Shown: one piece after another, positions 11,460-21,766 of the stretch
How positions within the stretch are numbered: the first letter of the stretch is position 1
How the letters are laid out: every line of letters starts with the position of its first letter
Source of the DNA: APNM01 sp040361335
Lineage (GTDB): Bacteria; Pseudomonadota; Gammaproteobacteria; Nevskiales; Salinisphaeraceae
NCBI RefSeq assembly: GCF_040361335.1
Contig: NZ_APNM01000003.1
Location: 180,428-244,427, forward strand
DNA length: 64,000 nucleotides
Reading direction: 5' to 3'
Notes under the pieces: model-generated
Database searches by the model: none
Seen by the model: only the letters and a program-made list of their open reading frames with translations
What the model was told of the DNA's origin: nothing
Translations under genes and position numbers: made by a program

Positions 11460-11654
11460 TAACCACTGAGGCGCGCAGAGGCGCTCAGAGGTAAAGCCAT
11501 TGTTGTCATGTCGGAGAGCGCGACGGCGCTCTTCCGGGACTGCGTGAAGTGGTCGGCCAGTCGTCAGCCCGGATCCTGCTAGCGCGGAACTGCGGTGACA
11601 AGCATGCCGTTAACGCTTCTTCCCTCTGTGCGCCTCCGTGCGCCTCTGTGGTTA
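11460..11654. repeat. Inverted short-period repeat element, CACAGAG type, copy 1
   Basis: Left arm 11460-11496 begins TAACCACTGAGGCGC and right arm 11615-11654 ends GCGCCTCTGTGGTTA. Each arm is an imperfect tandem array with a period of about 10 bp (unit GGCGCACRGA). The arms are separated by about 118 bp without coding potential. The right arm includes the stop codon of the ketoacyl synthase III gene (11652-11654). Same terminal sequence as the elements at 12763 and 63902. Confidence 0.85.
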
Positions 11655-12695
11655 GTCCCCGCTCTCTGAAGGCCGCCAAGTCACTAGCGTCGCGCCCCAG
11701 GACAGGCCGACGCCGAAGCCCACCAGCATCAGGCGCATGCCGTCGCGCAGCCGGCCCTGCTCGCCCGCGCGGGCCAGGGCGATCGGGATGGAGCAGGACA
11801 CGGTGTTGCCGATGTCGTTCATGTAGACCCAGAAGCGCGACTCGTCCAGCCCCAGCTTGTTGCGCAGGCCGTTGAGCACCTTGGCGCTGGCCTGGTGCGG
11901 GACCACGGCGTCGACATCGTCCAGGGTGATGCCGGCGCGTTCGCAGAGCGTCGCGACGCACTGCGGCACCTCGCGTAGGGAGAAATCCACGATCGCCTTG
12001 CCGTTCATGCGCACGTGCCGGGCGCTGCGACGGTTGCCGAAGCGGTCGGCGTATTCCTCCGGCGGGGCGTCGCCGAAGGGCTCGCGCATGCCGCCCATAG
12101 GCACGATCAGGTCGCCCGCGCCGCGGCCGTCGGTGCCGTAGACGAAGGGCCCGATCGTGTTCGCCCCGGCGTCGGCCGAGATCACGGTCGCGGCCGCCGC
12201 GTCGCCGAACAGGGCGCGCACGCTCTTGTCGCCGGGGTGCACGAACTTGCTGTAGGTGTCGGCGGTGACTAGCAGCAGGCGCCTGGCCTGGCCGGTCTCG
12301 ATCAGTCCCTTGGCCAGGCCCAGGGCGTAGACGTAGCCGGAGCAGCCCAGGTTGATGTCCAGCGCGCCGGCGGAGGTGGGCAGGCCCAGGCGCTCCTGCA
12401 CCAGGCAGGCGGTCGTCGGCAGGAAATAGTCCGGCGTCTGGGTGCAGAACAGCAGGAAGTCGAAATCCGCCGCGCACTCCCGGCGCCGCGCCAGCAGGCG
12501 CTCGCAGCAGGCCACGGCGAGGTCGGAGGCGCACTCGTCGTCGCCGGCGATGCGACGCATGAGCACGCCGGTGCGCTCCGCGATCTTGTCCAGCGACCAG
12601 CCGGGAAACTGCCGGGCCAGCTCCTCGCTGGTCTCGGTGCGCTCCGGCAGCAAATACTCGATGTCCTCGATCACCGCGTGCATGGGCGTCCGCAT
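11652..12695 (-). CDS. Ketoacyl-ACP synthase III-like enzyme, orphan
   Basis: Thiolase-fold condensing enzyme of 347 residues related to FabH. The catalytic triad is visible: Cys in DINLGCSGYVYALG (about residue 120), His in VVPHQASAKVLNGL and Asn in VYMNDIGNTVSCSIP. N-terminal LPERTETSEELARQFPGW and GDAAAATVI are also typical. It is not in a fatty-acid gene cluster (no acpP, fabD or fabG beside it), so it probably starts a specialised acyl chain; the product cannot be named. An internal ATG at 12683 (MHAVIED) is an equally good start. The gene is bracketed by two inverted-repeat elements of one family, and its stop codon is inside one of them. Confidence 0.85.
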   Translation of the reverse strand: MRTPMHAVIEDIEYLLPERTETSEELARQFPGWSLDKIAERTGVLMRRIAGDDECASDLAVACCERLLARRRECAADFDFLLFCTQTPDYFLPTTACLVQERLGLPTSAGALDINLGCSGYVYALGLAKGLIETGQARRLLLVTADTYSKFVHPGDKSVRALFGDAAAATVISADAGANTIGPFVYGTDGRGAGDLIVPMGGMREPFGDAPPEEYADRFGNRRSARHVRMNGKAIVDFSLREVPQCVATLCERAGITLDDVDAVVPHQASAKVLNGLRNKLGLDESRFWVYMNDIGNTVSCSIPIALARAGEQGRLRDGMRLMLVGFGVGLSWGATLVTWRPSESGD

Positions 12696-12762
12696 CCGTC
12701 TGACTCAAGCGCGCAAAGATGGCCGGTAAGGCCTCTTGTCGCAAGTCGCGAAAGACAGGGCA

Positions 12763-12912
12763 TTAACCACAGAGACACAGAGGACTCAGAGTTTTAAGAG
12801 GCAAAGAGGCACGAAGGACACAAAGCACACGCCATATTGCCTCGTCTTCATCTTGTCTTGCCTTCACGCTCTTCGTGTTTGTCAGCTCTGTGTCTCTGTG
12901 CCTCTGTGGTTA
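12763..12912. repeat. Inverted short-period repeat element, CACAGAG type, copy 2
   Basis: Left arm 12763-12819 begins TTAACCACAGAGACACAGAG and decays into AAGAGGCAAAGAGGCACGAAG-like octamers; right arm 12871-12912 is its reverse complement, ending CTCTGTGGTTA. The period is about 8 bp (unit GRCACAGA). The element lies seven bases beyond the uvrA stop codon and upstream of the ketoacyl synthase gene. The sequence between the arms (about 50 bp) is AT-richer than its surroundings and non-coding. Confidence 0.85.
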
Positions 12913-12919
12913 GTAATAT

Positions 12920-15763
12920 TTAACCCGCCTTGCGGCGCTTGGCCCCCGGCAGGATGTCGCGCAGGAAGCGACCGGTGTGGGAGGCCTCGACGCCGGCGAC
13001 TTCCTCGGGGGTGCCGGTGGCGATCACGCGGCCGCCGCCGTCGCCGCCCTCGGGGCCCAGGTCGATCAGCCAGTCGGCGGTCTTGATCACGTCCAGGTTG
13101 TGCTCGATCACCACCACCGCGTTGCCGTGGTCGCGCAGACGGCCGAGCACGCGCAGGAGCTGGGCGATGTCGTGGAAATGCAGGCCGGTCGTGGGCTCGT
13201 CCAGGATGTACAGGGTCTTGCCGGTGTCGCGCTTGGACAGCTCGCGCGCCAGCTTGATGCGCTGGGCCTCGCCGCCGGACAGGGTGGTCGCGTTCTGGCC
13301 CAGCTTGACGTAGGACAGGCCGACGTCCATCAGCGTCTCCAGCTTGCGGCGCAGGGTCGGCACCGGGTGGAAGAATTCCAGCGCCGCCTCGACCGTCATC
13401 TCCAGGACCTCGCTGATGGTGTGCCCCTTGTAGCGGACCTCCAGGGTCTCGCGGTTGTAGCGGCGTCCCTGGCAGACGTCGCAGGTCACGTATACATCCG
13501 GCAGGAAGTGCATCTCCACCTTGATCACGCCGTCGCCCTGGCAGGCCTCGCAACGGCCGCCCTTGACGTTGAACGAGAAACGGCCGGGCTTGTAGCCCCG
13601 GGCGCGGGCCTCGGGGGTGGCCGCGAACAGCTCGCGGATGGGTGTGAACAGACCCGTGTAGGTGGCCGGATTGGAGCGGGGCGTGCGCCCGATCGGGGAC
13701 TGGTCGATGTCGATCACCTTGTCCAGGTGCGCCAGCCCTTCGATCGCCTCCACCGGTGCCGACCGGGTCACCGCCCGGTTCACCTGCCGCGCGACCGCCG
13801 GCAGCAGGGTCTCGTTGATCAGAGTCGACTTGCCGGAACCGGAGACGCCGGTTACGCAGGTGAGCAGACCGAGGCCGATTTCCACGTCCACGCCCTGGAG
13901 GTTGTTGCCGCGCGCGCCGCGAACCGTGAGCATGCGCTCGCGGTCGAAGGGCGTGCGCCGTTCGGGCACGGGGATGCTGCGCTGGCCGGCCAGGTACTGG
14001 CCGGTGAGCGATGCCTCCACGCCGGCGATCTCGGCGGCGGTGCCCTGGGCGACCACGTGGCCGCCGTGGTCGCCCGCGCCCGGCCCCATGTCGAGCACGT
14101 GGTCGGCCTCGCGGATCGCCTCCTCGTCGTGCTCGACCACGATCACCGTGTTGCCGAGGTCGCGCAGCCGTTCCAGCGTGTTCAGCAGGCGCCGGTTGTC
14201 GCGTTGATGCAGGCCGATGGAGGGCTCGTCGAGCACGTACATCACGCCCACCAGGCCGGCGCCGATCTGGCTCGCCAGGCGGATGCGCTGGGCCTCGCCG
14301 CCGGACAGGGTCTCGGCGCTGCGCGACAGCGTCAGGTAATCCAGGCCGACGTTGACCAGGAACTCCAGACGCTGGCGGATCTCCTTGAGGATGGGCGCGG
14401 CGATCTCGCCGCGGTGCCCGGCGATATCGAGCCCGCCCACGGCCTCCAGGGCGCGGCCGATGCCCATCGCCGATAGCGCGGGCAGGGTGGCGTCGGCGAC
14501 GCGCACATGGCGCGCGGCCCGGTTGAGGCGGGCGCCGCCGCAGTCGGGGCAGGGCTTGTCCGAGAGATAGCGCGCCAGTTCCTCGCGCACCGCGAGCGAA
14601 TCGGTCTCGGCGTAGCGCCGCTGCATGTTGCGCAGCACGCCCTCGAAGGCGTGGCGCCGGACCTTGCGGCGGCCGCGGGCGTTGACGTAGCGGAACTCGA
14701 TGCGCTCGTCGCCGCTGCCGTAGAGGATCACGTCGCGCGCGGTTTCGGGCAGGTCCGCCCAGGGTGTCTCCAGGTCGAAGCCGTAGCGCTCGGACAGCGC
14801 CTCCAGCATGCCGAAGAAGTAGGGGTTGCGCCGGTCCCAGCCGCGCACCGCGCCGCCGGCCAGGGAAACCGCGGGATCGGTGATCACCCGGTCCGGATCG
14901 AACACCGACATCGAGCCCAGGCCGTCGCAGGAGGGACAGGCGCCGTGCGGGCTGTTGAAGGAGAACAGCCGCGGTTCCATGTCGTTGATCGAGTAGCCGC
15001 AGACCGGGCAGGCGAAGCGCGCCGAGAACACCTCGGGCTCGTTGCCGCCGCGCCAGGGCATGATCCAGGCGATCCCCTCGGCCAGCCGCAGGGCGGTTTC
15101 GAAGGACTCCGCCAAGCGCTGCTGGATGTCGTTCCGGATCTTGAACCGGTCGACCACGACCTCGATGTCGTGCTTGACCTTGGGGTTCAGCTCGGGGACG
15201 TCCTCGATCTCCACGACCTCGCCGTCCACGCGCATGCGCACGAAGCCCTGGGCCTGCATCTGCTCGAAGACGTCGCGGTGCTCGCCCTTGCGCGAGCGCA
15301 CCACCGGTGCCAGCAGCATCCAGGCCGAGTCCGGCTCCTTGGCGAGGGTCTGGTCGACCATCTGGCTGACGGTCTGGATCGATAGCGGTTCGTCGTGGTC
15401 GGGGCAGTAAGGGATGCCGCAGCGCGCGAACAGCAGCCGCAGGTAGTCGTGGATCTCGGTGACCGTGCCCACCGTCGAGCGGGGGTTGTGGGAGGTCGAT
15501 TTCTGTTCGATGGAGATCGCCGGCGACAGCCCCTCGATGCCGTCCACGTCCGGCTTCTCCATCATCGACAGGAACTGCCGGGCGTAGGCGGACAGCGATT
15601 CCACGTAGCGGCGCTGGCCCTCGGCGTACACGGTGTCGAAGGCCAGGCTGGACTTGCCCGATCCCGACAGGCCGGTGATCACGATCAGCTTGTCGCGCGG
15701 CAGGTCGACGTCGATGTTCTTCAGGTTGTGGGTTCGCGCCCCGCGGATGGCGATCTTGTCCAT
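12920..15763 (-). CDS. uvrA: Excinuclease ABC subunit A
   Basis: DNA-damage recognition ATPase of nucleotide excision repair. The 947-residue protein starts [18 protein letters not shown] at 15763; the frame is open 35 codons upstream but the family start is here. Two ABC modules are visible, Walker A sites GLSGSGKSS near residue 31 and GVSGSGKST near 640, signature sequences [12 protein letters not shown] and [12 protein letters not shown], and the zinc-binding pairs CPVCGYS / CPSCDG and CEACQGDG / CDVCQG. Length is standard (940-950). It is divergent from an MFS gene and near ssb, the usual gammaproteobacterial neighbourhood. Confidence 0.98.
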   Translation of the reverse strand: MDKIAIRGARTHNLKNIDVDLPRDKLIVITGLSGSGKSSLAFDTVYAEGQRRYVESLSAYARQFLSMMEKPDVDGIEGLSPAISIEQKSTSHNPRSTVGTVTEIHDYLRLLFARCGIPYCPDHDEPLSIQTVSQMVDQTLAKEPDSAWMLLAPVVRSRKGEHRDVFEQMQAQGFVRMRVDGEVVEIEDVPELNPKVKHDIEVVVDRFKIRNDIQQRLAESFETALRLAEGIAWIMPWRGGNEPEVFSARFACPVCGYSINDMEPRLFSFNSPHGACPSCDGLGSMSVFDPDRVITDPAVSLAGGAVRGWDRRNPYFFGMLEALSERYGFDLETPWADLPETARDVILYGSGDERIEFRYVNARGRRKVRRHAFEGVLRNMQRRYAETDSLAVREELARYLSDKPCPDCGGARLNRAARHVRVADATLPALSAMGIGRALEAVGGLDIAGHRGEIAAPILKEIRQRLEFLVNVGLDYLTLSRSAETLSGGEAQRIRLASQIGAGLVGVMYVLDEPSIGLHQRDNRRLLNTLERLRDLGNTVIVVEHDEEAIREADHVLDMGPGAGDHGGHVVAQGTAAEIAGVEASLTGQYLAGQRSIPVPERRTPFDRERMLTVRGARGNNLQGVDVEIGLGLLTCVTGVSGSGKSTLINETLLPAVARQVNRAVTRSAPVEAIEGLAHLDKVIDIDQSPIGRTPRSNPATYTGLFTPIRELFAATPEARARGYKPGRFSFNVKGGRCEACQGDGVIKVEMHFLPDVYVTCDVCQGRRYNRETLEVRYKGHTISEVLEMTVEAALEFFHPVPTLRRKLETLMDVGLSYVKLGQNATTLSGGEAQRIKLARELSKRDTGKTLYILDEPTTGLHFHDIAQLLRVLGRLRDHGNAVVVIEHNLDVIKTADWLIDLGPEGGDGGGRVIATGTPEEVAGVEASHTGRFLRDILPGAKRRKAG

Positions 15764-15815
15764 GTTTGGGCGTCCAGGGCTGGGCCGCAAAGGCCGGAAT
15801 GGGGAACAACCTGAT

Positions 15816-15845
15816 ACTATACTGCGCTGCGCAAAACCCACGCAA
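15816..15845 (-). promoter_or_regulatory. Probable uvrA promoter
   Basis: On the minus strand TTGCGT (15845-15840) and TATAGT (15821-15816) are 18 bases apart, about 50 bases before the uvrA start codon. No complete LexA operator is visible here; the nearest candidate CTG at 15811 lacks the matching CAG. Confidence 0.5.
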
Positions 15846-15931
15846 AGCGCCCCGGGCGCTTCGCTCATTCTCGATAGCAGCCTGCGTTACGTGATTCCGA
15901 CACCCGAGGCAATCCCCACCGGAGACCGGCG

Positions 15932-17122
15932 TTGAACGCCTTCGAGTGGCGCGCGGCGGGCGGTCTCGCGACGGTCTACGCGGCCCGCATGCTGGGGCTG
16001 TTCATGATCCTGCCGGTGTTCGCGCTGTTCGCGCGCGACCTGGCGGACGCCACCCCGGTTCGCGTCGGGCTCGCCCTGGGCATCTACGGCCTGACCCAGG
16101 CGGTGCTGCAGATTCCCTTCGGCGTGGCGTCCGACCGTCTCGGGCGCAAGCCGGTGATCGTGGCGGGCCTGTTGCTGTTCGCCGCCGGCAGCGTGCTGGC
16201 GGCGGTCTCCCGCGACCTGGACTGGATCATCGTCGGCCGCGCGCTGCAGGGCAGCGGCGCCATCGCCGCCGCCAGCAACGCCCTGGTGGCGGATCTCACC
16301 CGCGAGGCGCGGCGCACCCAGGCGATGCTGGTGATCGGGATCGCCATCGGTGCCTCGTTCACCGGGGCCCTGATCCTGGGGCCGGTCCTGGACGCCTGGA
16401 TCGGCGTGCCGGGCATCTTCGCCGTCACGGCGGTCCTGGCGCTGGCCTGCATTCCCCTGGTTTGGTTCGTGGTGCCCGACCCGGGACCGATGCCGAGCCG
16501 GGCCCACGCCGGCATCCTGCGCGATCTGCGCACGGTGTTGTCCTCGTCCCAGCTCCTGCGTCTGGATCTGGGCGTGTTCATCCTGCACGCCTGCTTGACC
16601 GCGATCTTCCTGGCGGTGCCCGCCGCGCTCTCGGACAACGCGGGTCTGCCCTCGGAACGGCACTGGCAGGTCTACCTGCCGGTGATGCTCGCCTCCCTGG
16701 CCCTGACGCTGCCGCTGATGTACCTGGGTGAGCGGCGCGGTCACCTCAAGACGGTCTTCGTGACCGCCATCGCCGCCCTGGCGGCGGCCAGCGCGGTGCT
16801 GGTCTGGGCCCAGGCGACGCTGGCCGGTCTGGTCGCGGCGCTGCTGCTGTTCTTCGGCGCCTTCAATCTGCTGGAGGCGAGCATGCCGTCGCTGCTGTCG
16901 CGGCTCTGCGACGCGCGGTTGCGCGGCGCCGGCATGGGCGCCTTCTCCAGCAGCCAGTTCCTGGGCGCCTTCGCCGGCGGTTTCCTGGGCGGGATCGCGC
17001 AGGATCGGCTCGGCAACGCCGGCGTGTTCGCCGGCGCCGCCGCGCTGTGCCTGCTGTGGCTGGTTTTCGCGGCGGGTCTGCGCCCGCCCGTTGCCAGGGT
17101 CTCGGCGGGCGGGGCAGACTAG
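15932..17122 (+). CDS. MFS transporter (uvrA-ssb-linked)
   Basis: Twelve-helix major facilitator superfamily carrier of 396 residues in the inner membrane. Helix 1 is [18 protein letters not shown]; the conserved loop 2-3 motif appears as [13 protein letters not shown], and [16 protein letters not shown] corresponds to the antiporter-type motif C in helix 5. The substrate cannot be deduced; drug or sugar export is typical of such members. The start is TTG 15932, with GGAG eight bases upstream; no ATG is nearer the first helix. It stands between uvrA and ssb as in many gammaproteobacteria. Confidence 0.9.
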   Translation: MNAFEWRAAGGLATVYAARMLGLFMILPVFALFARDLADATPVRVGLALGIYGLTQAVLQIPFGVASDRLGRKPVIVAGLLLFAAGSVLAAVSRDLDWIIVGRALQGSGAIAAASNALVADLTREARRTQAMLVIGIAIGASFTGALILGPVLDAWIGVPGIFAVTAVLALACIPLVWFVVPDPGPMPSRAHAGILRDLRTVLSSSQLLRLDLGVFILHACLTAIFLAVPAALSDNAGLPSERHWQVYLPVMLASLALTLPLMYLGERRGHLKTVFVTAIAALAAASAVLVWAQATLAGLVAALLLFFGAFNLLEASMPSLLSRLCDARLRGAGMGAFSSSQFLGAFAGGFLGGIAQDRLGNAGVFAGAAALCLLWLVFAAGLRPPVARVSAGGAD

Positions 17123-17170
17123 GCGATTCGGCACGGAAGACAATAAAACCCCTGCTCAACGGAGTTCCAC

Positions 17171-17647
17171 ATGGCCAAGGGCATCAACAAGGTCATCCTG
17201 ATCGGCAACCTGGGCGCCGATCCGGAGACGCGCTACACCGCCAACGGCACCGCCGTGACCAACCTGCGCCTGGCGACCTCGGATACCTGGCGCGACAAGC
17301 AGTCCGGCGAGATGCAGGAGCGCACCGAGTGGCACCGCGTGGTCCTGTTCGCGCGCCTGGGCGAGATCGCCGCCGAGTACCTGCGCAAGGGCAGCAAGGT
17401 CTACATCGAGGGCCGGCTGCAGACGCGCAAGTGGCAGGGCCAGGACGGGCAGGACCGGTTCACCACCGAGATCGTGGCCAACGAGATGCAGATGCTGGAC
17501 TCGCGCGGCGGCGGTAGCGCCAGCTTCGACGGTCCGCCGCGCGGCGGGCAGCAGTCGCGCCCGCAGCCGCAGCAGGCGGCACCCGCGGGCCAGCAGGGCG
17601 GCGGCAACGACTTCGACGACGACCTGGACGACGATATCCCTTTCTAG
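17171..17647 (+). CDS. ssb: Single-stranded DNA-binding protein
   Basis: Homotetrameric ssDNA-binding protein of replication and repair. The 158-residue product has the OB fold ([48 protein letters not shown]), a flexible Gln/Pro/Gly-rich linker and the conserved acidic tip DDDIPF that binds partner proteins. GGAG precedes the ATG. Four bases behind its stop codon begins an inverted heptamer element. Confidence 0.98.
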   Translation: MAKGINKVILIGNLGADPETRYTANGTAVTNLRLATSDTWRDKQSGEMQERTEWHRVVLFARLGEIAAEYLRKGSKVYIEGRLQTRKWQGQDGQDRFTTEIVANEMQMLDSRGGGSASFDGPPRGGQQSRPQPQQAAPAGQQGGGNDFDDDLDDDIPF

Positions 17648-17651
17648 GATG

Positions 17652-17748
17652 GAAGACGTAAAACGTAAAACGGAAAATGTCAGCGATTGTCGGCACACCC
17701 GTCTGTGCCTGCGTTTTCCGTCTCCCATTTCCCGTTTGCCGAGTCTTC
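17652..17748. repeat. Inverted heptamer element (ACGTAAA / AAACGGR type)
   Basis: Left arm 17652-17679 starts GAAGAC and has three heptamers of the form ACGTAAA, ACGTAAA, ACGGAAA. The right arm 17711-17748, read in reverse complement, also starts GAAGAC and has heptamers AAACGGG, AAATGGG, AGACGGA. The arms are 31 bp apart and fill the whole ssb to oxidoreductase gap, reaching to one base before the ATG at 17750 so that no normal ribosome binding site is left. Confidence 0.8.
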
Positions 17749-17749
17749 A

Positions 17750-18727
17750 ATGAAAGCGATTCTCTGCAAGGAATACGGACCGCCCGAGAGCCTCGTGTAC
17801 GAGGAGGCCCCCGATCCCTCGCCGGGCAAGGGCGAGGTCCTGATCGGGGTGCACGCGGCCGGGGTCAATTTCCCGGATACCCTGATCATCCAGGGCAAGT
17901 ACCAGTTCAAGCCCGACATGCCGTTCTCCCCCGGCGGCGAGGTGGCCGGTGAGGTCCTGGAGATCGGCGAGGGCGTTTCGCACGTCAAGCCCGGCGACCG
18001 CGTCATGGCCCTGATGACCTGGGGCGGCTATGCCGAGAAGGCGGTGGTGCCCGCCTTCGGCGTGATCCCGATGCCGCCGGACATGTCCTGGAACGAGGGC
18101 GCGGGCTTCCCGCTGGTCTATGGCACCGTGATCCACGCGCTCAAGCAGCGCGGCCGGTTGCGGGAGGGCGAGACCCTGCTGGTGCTGGGCGCGGCCGGGG
18201 GCGTGGGCCTGGCGACGGTGCAGATCGGCAAGCTGATGGGCGCGCGCGTGATCGCCGCGGCCAGCACCGCCGAGAAGCTGGAGCTGTGCCGCGAGCACGG
18301 TGCCGACGAGGTGGTCAACTACAGCGAGGAGTCCCTCAAGGACCGGGTCAAGGAACTGACCGACGGCAAGGGTGCGGACGTGATCTTCGACCCCGTCGGC
18401 GGCGACGCCTTCGACCAGTGCCTGTCCTGCATCAACTGGGACGGCCGCCTGCTGGTGATCGGCTTCGCCAGCGGCCGGATTCCGGAGGCCGCCGCCAACC
18501 GCATCCTGCTCAAGGGCTGTGCCGTGGTGGGCGTGTTCTGGGGTCGGTTCGCGCAGGTCGAGCCGCAGGAGAACATGGCCAACTTCATGCAGCTCATCCA
18601 GTGGTACAACCAGGGGGGCTTCAAGCCGGTCGTGAGCCGGACCTATCCCCTGGAGCGGGCCGCCGATGCCCTCAACGACATGCTCGCCCGCAAGGCCACC
18701 GGCAAGCTGGTGCTGGAAGTCGGCTGA
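17750..18727 (+). CDS. Zinc-free NADPH:quinone oxidoreductase-type protein (MDR family)
   Basis: Medium-chain dehydrogenase/reductase of 325 residues. It begins MKAILCKEYGPPESLVYEEA, has the GroES-like domain (about 1-120) and a Rossmann domain with LGAAGGVGLATVQIGKLMGA near residue 150, then GADVIFDPVGGDAF. The catalytic-zinc and structural-zinc cysteine sets of alcohol dehydrogenases are absent, matching quinone oxidoreductase-like members. The frame is open 21 codons upstream, through the repeat arm, but the family start is at 17750. The actual substrate is unknown. Confidence 0.88.
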   Translation: MKAILCKEYGPPESLVYEEAPDPSPGKGEVLIGVHAAGVNFPDTLIIQGKYQFKPDMPFSPGGEVAGEVLEIGEGVSHVKPGDRVMALMTWGGYAEKAVVPAFGVIPMPPDMSWNEGAGFPLVYGTVIHALKQRGRLREGETLLVLGAAGGVGLATVQIGKLMGARVIAAASTAEKLELCREHGADEVVNYSEESLKDRVKELTDGKGADVIFDPVGGDAFDQCLSCINWDGRLLVIGFASGRIPEAAANRILLKGCAVVGVFWGRFAQVEPQENMANFMQLIQWYNQGGFKPVVSRTYPLERAADALNDMLARKATGKLVLEVG

Positions 18728-18841
18728 GACCCGGTTCGCCCGGCGCCGGGATCGTTCGGTTCCGGGGCGCCGCCTGGCGCACCGTTCTCCCCCCGGCGTG
18801 CCGGCGTCCGGTGAATCGGCATATCGGGCGCCCCCGGCCTG

Positions 18842-18870
18842 TGGTCTATAAAACCCGATTTAGCTATAGT
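18842..18870 (+). promoter_or_regulatory. Possible promoter of the miaB operon
   Basis: A good -10 hexamer TATAGT (18865-18870) has a weak TGGTCT 17 bases upstream and a GC-rich stretch after it. It is about 68 bases before the miaB start, in a 211-bp gap that otherwise shows no gene. Confidence 0.4.
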
Positions 18871-18938
18871 CCGCGGCCCCGAGCGGGTATTTTGCACTAA
18901 ACTGGTCGCATGCCGGCGACCGAGGACGCCAACACCCT

Positions 18939-20306
18939 ATGAGCGGCAAGGTTTACGTACAGACCTGGGGCTGCCAGATGAACGAGTACGACTCCGCCAA
19001 GATGGTGGACGTACTCGCCAAGTGCCGTGGCGCGCAGCGGGTCGACTCGCCCGAGGAGGCGGATATCATCCTGCTCAACACCTGTTCCGTGCGCGAGAAG
19101 GCGCAGGAGAAGGTGTTTTCGCAGCTCGGCCGCTGGCGCCCGCTCAAGGAAGCCAACCCGGACCTGGTGATCGGGGTCGGCGGCTGCGTGGCCAGCCAGG
19201 AGGGGCACGCCATCCGCGAGCGGGCGCCGTTCGTGGACATGGTGTTCGGGCCGCAGACCCTGCACCGGCTGCCCGAGATGGTCGACACCGTGCGCGACAA
19301 CCGCACCTCGGTGATCGATATCGCCTTCCCCGAGATCGAGAAGTTCGACCGTCTGCCGACGCCGCGGGCCGAGGGGCCCACGGCGTTCGTATCGATCATG
19401 GAGGGCTGCTCCAAGTACTGCAGCTTCTGCGTGGTGCCGTACACGCGCGGTACCGAGATCAGCCGGCCGTTCGACGACGTGATCCTGGAGGTCGCGGAAC
19501 TGGCGGACCAGGGTGTCAAGGAGATCACGCTGCTGGGCCAGAACGTGAACGGTTACCGCGGGCGCATGGTCGACGACGACGGCAACGACGTCGGGGTGGC
19601 CGATCTGGCGCTGCTGGTGAATTACGTCGCCGAGATCGACGGTATCGAGCGTATCCGTTACACCACCTCGCACCCGCTGGAGTTCTCCGACTCCCTGGTC
19701 GCCGCCTACGGCGAAGTGCCGAAGCTCGCGAACTACCTGCACCTGCCGGTGCAGCACGGCTCGGACCGTATCCTCGCCTCCATGAAGCGCGGCTATACCG
19801 TGGCCGATTTCAAGGCCAAGGTGGCGGCCCTGCGCGAATTGCGTCCGGACATCAGCCTGTCGACCGACATCATCGTCGGCTATCCGGGCGAGACCGAGGC
19901 CGATTTCGAGGCCACCATGGCACTGGTCGAGGAGGTCCGTTTCGATCAGGCCTTCTCCTTCATCTACAGCAAGCGCCCCGGCACGCCGGCCGCGGAGTTG
20001 GACGACCCCACGCCGCGCGAGGTCAAGCGCGAGCGCCTGCAGCGCCTGCAGCGGCGGATCGACGAGTTCAACGCCGAGTACATGCGCGCTATGGTCGGTA
20101 CCACCCAGCGCGTGCTGGTCGAGGGGCCGGCCAAGCGCGGCGGCGGCCAGCTCGCCGGCCGCACCGACTCCAACCGCTGGATCAACTTCGACGGCCATCC
20201 GCGGCTGATCGGCCATTTCGTGGACGTGACCGTCACCGAGGCCCTGTCCAACTCCCTGCGCGGACGGGTGGTGGACGTGGCGACGCCGTCCGCGGAGCCC
20301 GCCTGA
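18939..20306 (+). CDS. miaB: tRNA-2-methylthio-N6-dimethylallyladenosine synthase
   Basis: Radical SAM methylthiotransferase that modifies A37 of tRNAs reading UNN codons. The 455-residue protein has the N-terminal UPF0004 domain with cluster cysteines ([30 protein letters not shown]), the radical SAM CxxxCxxC motif in [14 protein letters not shown] near residue 155, and a C-terminal TRAM domain ([20 protein letters not shown]). Length is typical. It heads the conserved miaB-ybeZ-ybeY-ybeX-lnt run with 12-bp or negative spacing. Confidence 0.98.
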   Translation: MSGKVYVQTWGCQMNEYDSAKMVDVLAKCRGAQRVDSPEEADIILLNTCSVREKAQEKVFSQLGRWRPLKEANPDLVIGVGGCVASQEGHAIRERAPFVDMVFGPQTLHRLPEMVDTVRDNRTSVIDIAFPEIEKFDRLPTPRAEGPTAFVSIMEGCSKYCSFCVVPYTRGTEISRPFDDVILEVAELADQGVKEITLLGQNVNGYRGRMVDDDGNDVGVADLALLVNYVAEIDGIERIRYTTSHPLEFSDSLVAAYGEVPKLANYLHLPVQHGSDRILASMKRGYTVADFKAKVAALRELRPDISLSTDIIVGYPGETEADFEATMALVEEVRFDQAFSFIYSKRPGTPAAELDDPTPREVKRERLQRLQRRIDEFNAEYMRAMVGTTQRVLVEGPAKRGGGQLAGRTDSNRWINFDGHPRLIGHFVDVTVTEALSNSLRGRVVDVATPSAEPA

Positions 20307-20318
20307 GCCGAACCTGCC

Positions 20319-21308
20319 TTGGCCGACAGTACCCGAACCCTGACCCTGGAGCCGGCCGATACCGAGCGCCTGGCCTATCTTTGCGGTCCGCAGGACGAGC
20401 ACCTGCGGCAGATCGAGGAGGGCCTGGAGGTGTCCGTGCACAACCGCGGCCACCATTTCCAGTTGCACGGCCCGGACAAGGCGGTGGATGCCGCCCACGC
20501 GGCGCTGCGCGATCTCTATGCCGCCACCGCCTCGGGGCCGGTCGCGCCGGACCGGGTGCATATCGCCGTGCGCGCGGCGGCCCGTGACCTGGCGGAGGAC
20601 GGGGACGCTCCCACGGATGCCGATCGCGGCGGCGACGGCATGGTGATCAAGACCCGTCGCGGCCTGATCCGCGGGCGCGGTCCCAGCCAGCGCCGCTACC
20701 TGCTCAACCTGCAGCGCAGCGATCTGAATTTCGGCATCGGCCCCGCCGGCACCGGCAAGACCTACCTGGCGGTGGCCAGCGCGGTGGATGCCCTGGAGCG
20801 CGAACGGGTGCGCCGCCTGCTGCTGGTGCGTCCGGCCGTGGAGGCGGGGGAACGGCTGGGCTTCCTGCCCGGCGATCTGGCGCAGAAGATCGATCCCTAC
20901 CTGCGGCCGCTGTACGACGCCCTTTACGAAATGCTCGGCTTCGAACGGGTGGCACGGCTGATCGAGCGCAACGTGATCGAGATCGCGCCGCTGGCCTATA
21001 TGCGCGGGCGTACGCTCAACGAGGCCTTCATCATCCTGGACGAGGCGCAGAACACCACCATCGAGCAGATGAAGATGTTCCTGACACGGATCGGCTTCGG
21101 CTCCACCGCCGTGGTCACGGGCGACATGACCCAGATCGACCTGCCGCGGCACAAGACGTCGGGTCTGCGGCACGCGGTGGATATCCTCGACGGGGTCGAG
21201 GGCATCGCGGTCACGCGCTTCTCCAGCGCCGACGTGGTGCGGCACCCGCTGGTGCAGCGCATCGTCGAGGCCTACGACCGCCACGAAGAGGGCGACGACG
21301 GGACGTGA
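20319..21308 (+). CDS. ybeZ: PhoH-like ATPase YbeZ
   Basis: PhoH family P-loop ATPase of 329 residues, a partner of the YbeY endoribonuclease in ribosome quality control. An N-terminal KH-like segment is followed by the Walker A FGIGPAGTGKTYLAVASAV near residue 145, the VRPAVEAGERLGFLPGDL family motif and Walker B EAFIILDEAQNTT. The start is TTG 20319, placed 12 bases after miaB; no ATG lies near. It overlaps ybeY by four bases (GTGA), so the two are translationally coupled. Confidence 0.95.
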   Translation: MADSTRTLTLEPADTERLAYLCGPQDEHLRQIEEGLEVSVHNRGHHFQLHGPDKAVDAAHAALRDLYAATASGPVAPDRVHIAVRAAARDLAEDGDAPTDADRGGDGMVIKTRRGLIRGRGPSQRRYLLNLQRSDLNFGIGPAGTGKTYLAVASAVDALERERVRRLLLVRPAVEAGERLGFLPGDLAQKIDPYLRPLYDALYEMLGFERVARLIERNVIEIAPLAYMRGRTLNEAFIILDEAQNTTIEQMKMFLTRIGFGSTAVVTGDMTQIDLPRHKTSGLRHAVDILDGVEGIAVTRFSSADVVRHPLVQRIVEAYDRHEEGDDGT

Positions 21309-21745
21309 GACTGACGCTGGAGGTCCAGCGGGCCGGCGACCACGCGGCCCCGGACGACGATCTGCTGCGTGCGGCCGCCGAGGCGGCCTTGGCCGGGCGT
21401 CGGGACGCGGCCGAGCTGTGCATCCGGATCGTGGACGAGGCCGAGTCCGCCGCGCTCAACGAGCGTTATCGCGACAAGGCCGGGCCGACCAACGTGCTGT
21501 CATTCCCCTGTGATGCGGCCGTGCCGGAATTGTCCTTGCTGGGCGACCTCGTCATCTGTGCGCCGGTGGTCGCCGCCGAGGCCCGCGCGCAGGGCAAGGC
21601 CGTCGAGGCGCACTGGTCGCACCTGGTGGTGCACGGGGTGCTGCACTTGCTCGGCTTCGACCACATCGGCGACCATGAAGCCGAGACCATGGAGGCCGAG
21701 GAGCGCGCGATCCTGGCGCGGCTGGGCTATCCCGACCCCTATTGA
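21305..21745 (+). CDS. ybeY: Endoribonuclease YbeY
   Basis: Zinc-dependent single-strand-specific RNase for 16S rRNA 3'-end maturation and ribosome quality control. The 146-residue product has the metal motif H-x3-H-x5-H as HGVLHLLGFDHIGDHE near residue 110, and RDKAGPTNVLSFP in the N-terminal half. Start GTG 21305 lies inside the ybeZ stop region. Confidence 0.96.
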   Translation: MRLTLEVQRAGDHAAPDDDLLRAAAEAALAGRRDAAELCIRIVDEAESAALNERYRDKAGPTNVLSFPCDAAVPELSLLGDLVICAPVVAAEARAQGKAVEAHWSHLVVHGVLHLLGFDHIGDHEAETMEAEERAILARLGYPDPY

Positions 21746-21766
21746 AGGAACATATCCAATCCGCTC

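Noticed and set aside
15811..15826. LexA (SOS) box before uvrA
   Set aside because: A CTG followed by an AT-rich ten-base core is present, but the required CAG is GCG here; not enough to claim SOS control.
12882..15845. 987-codon frame overlapping uvrA on the same strand
   Set aside because: Arg/Gly/Pro-rich shadow; uvrA in the other frame has all catalytic motifs.
21211..21459. Leftward frame over the ybeZ-ybeY junction
   Set aside because: Antisense Ser/Arg/Ala-rich shadow of two well-supported overlapping genes.
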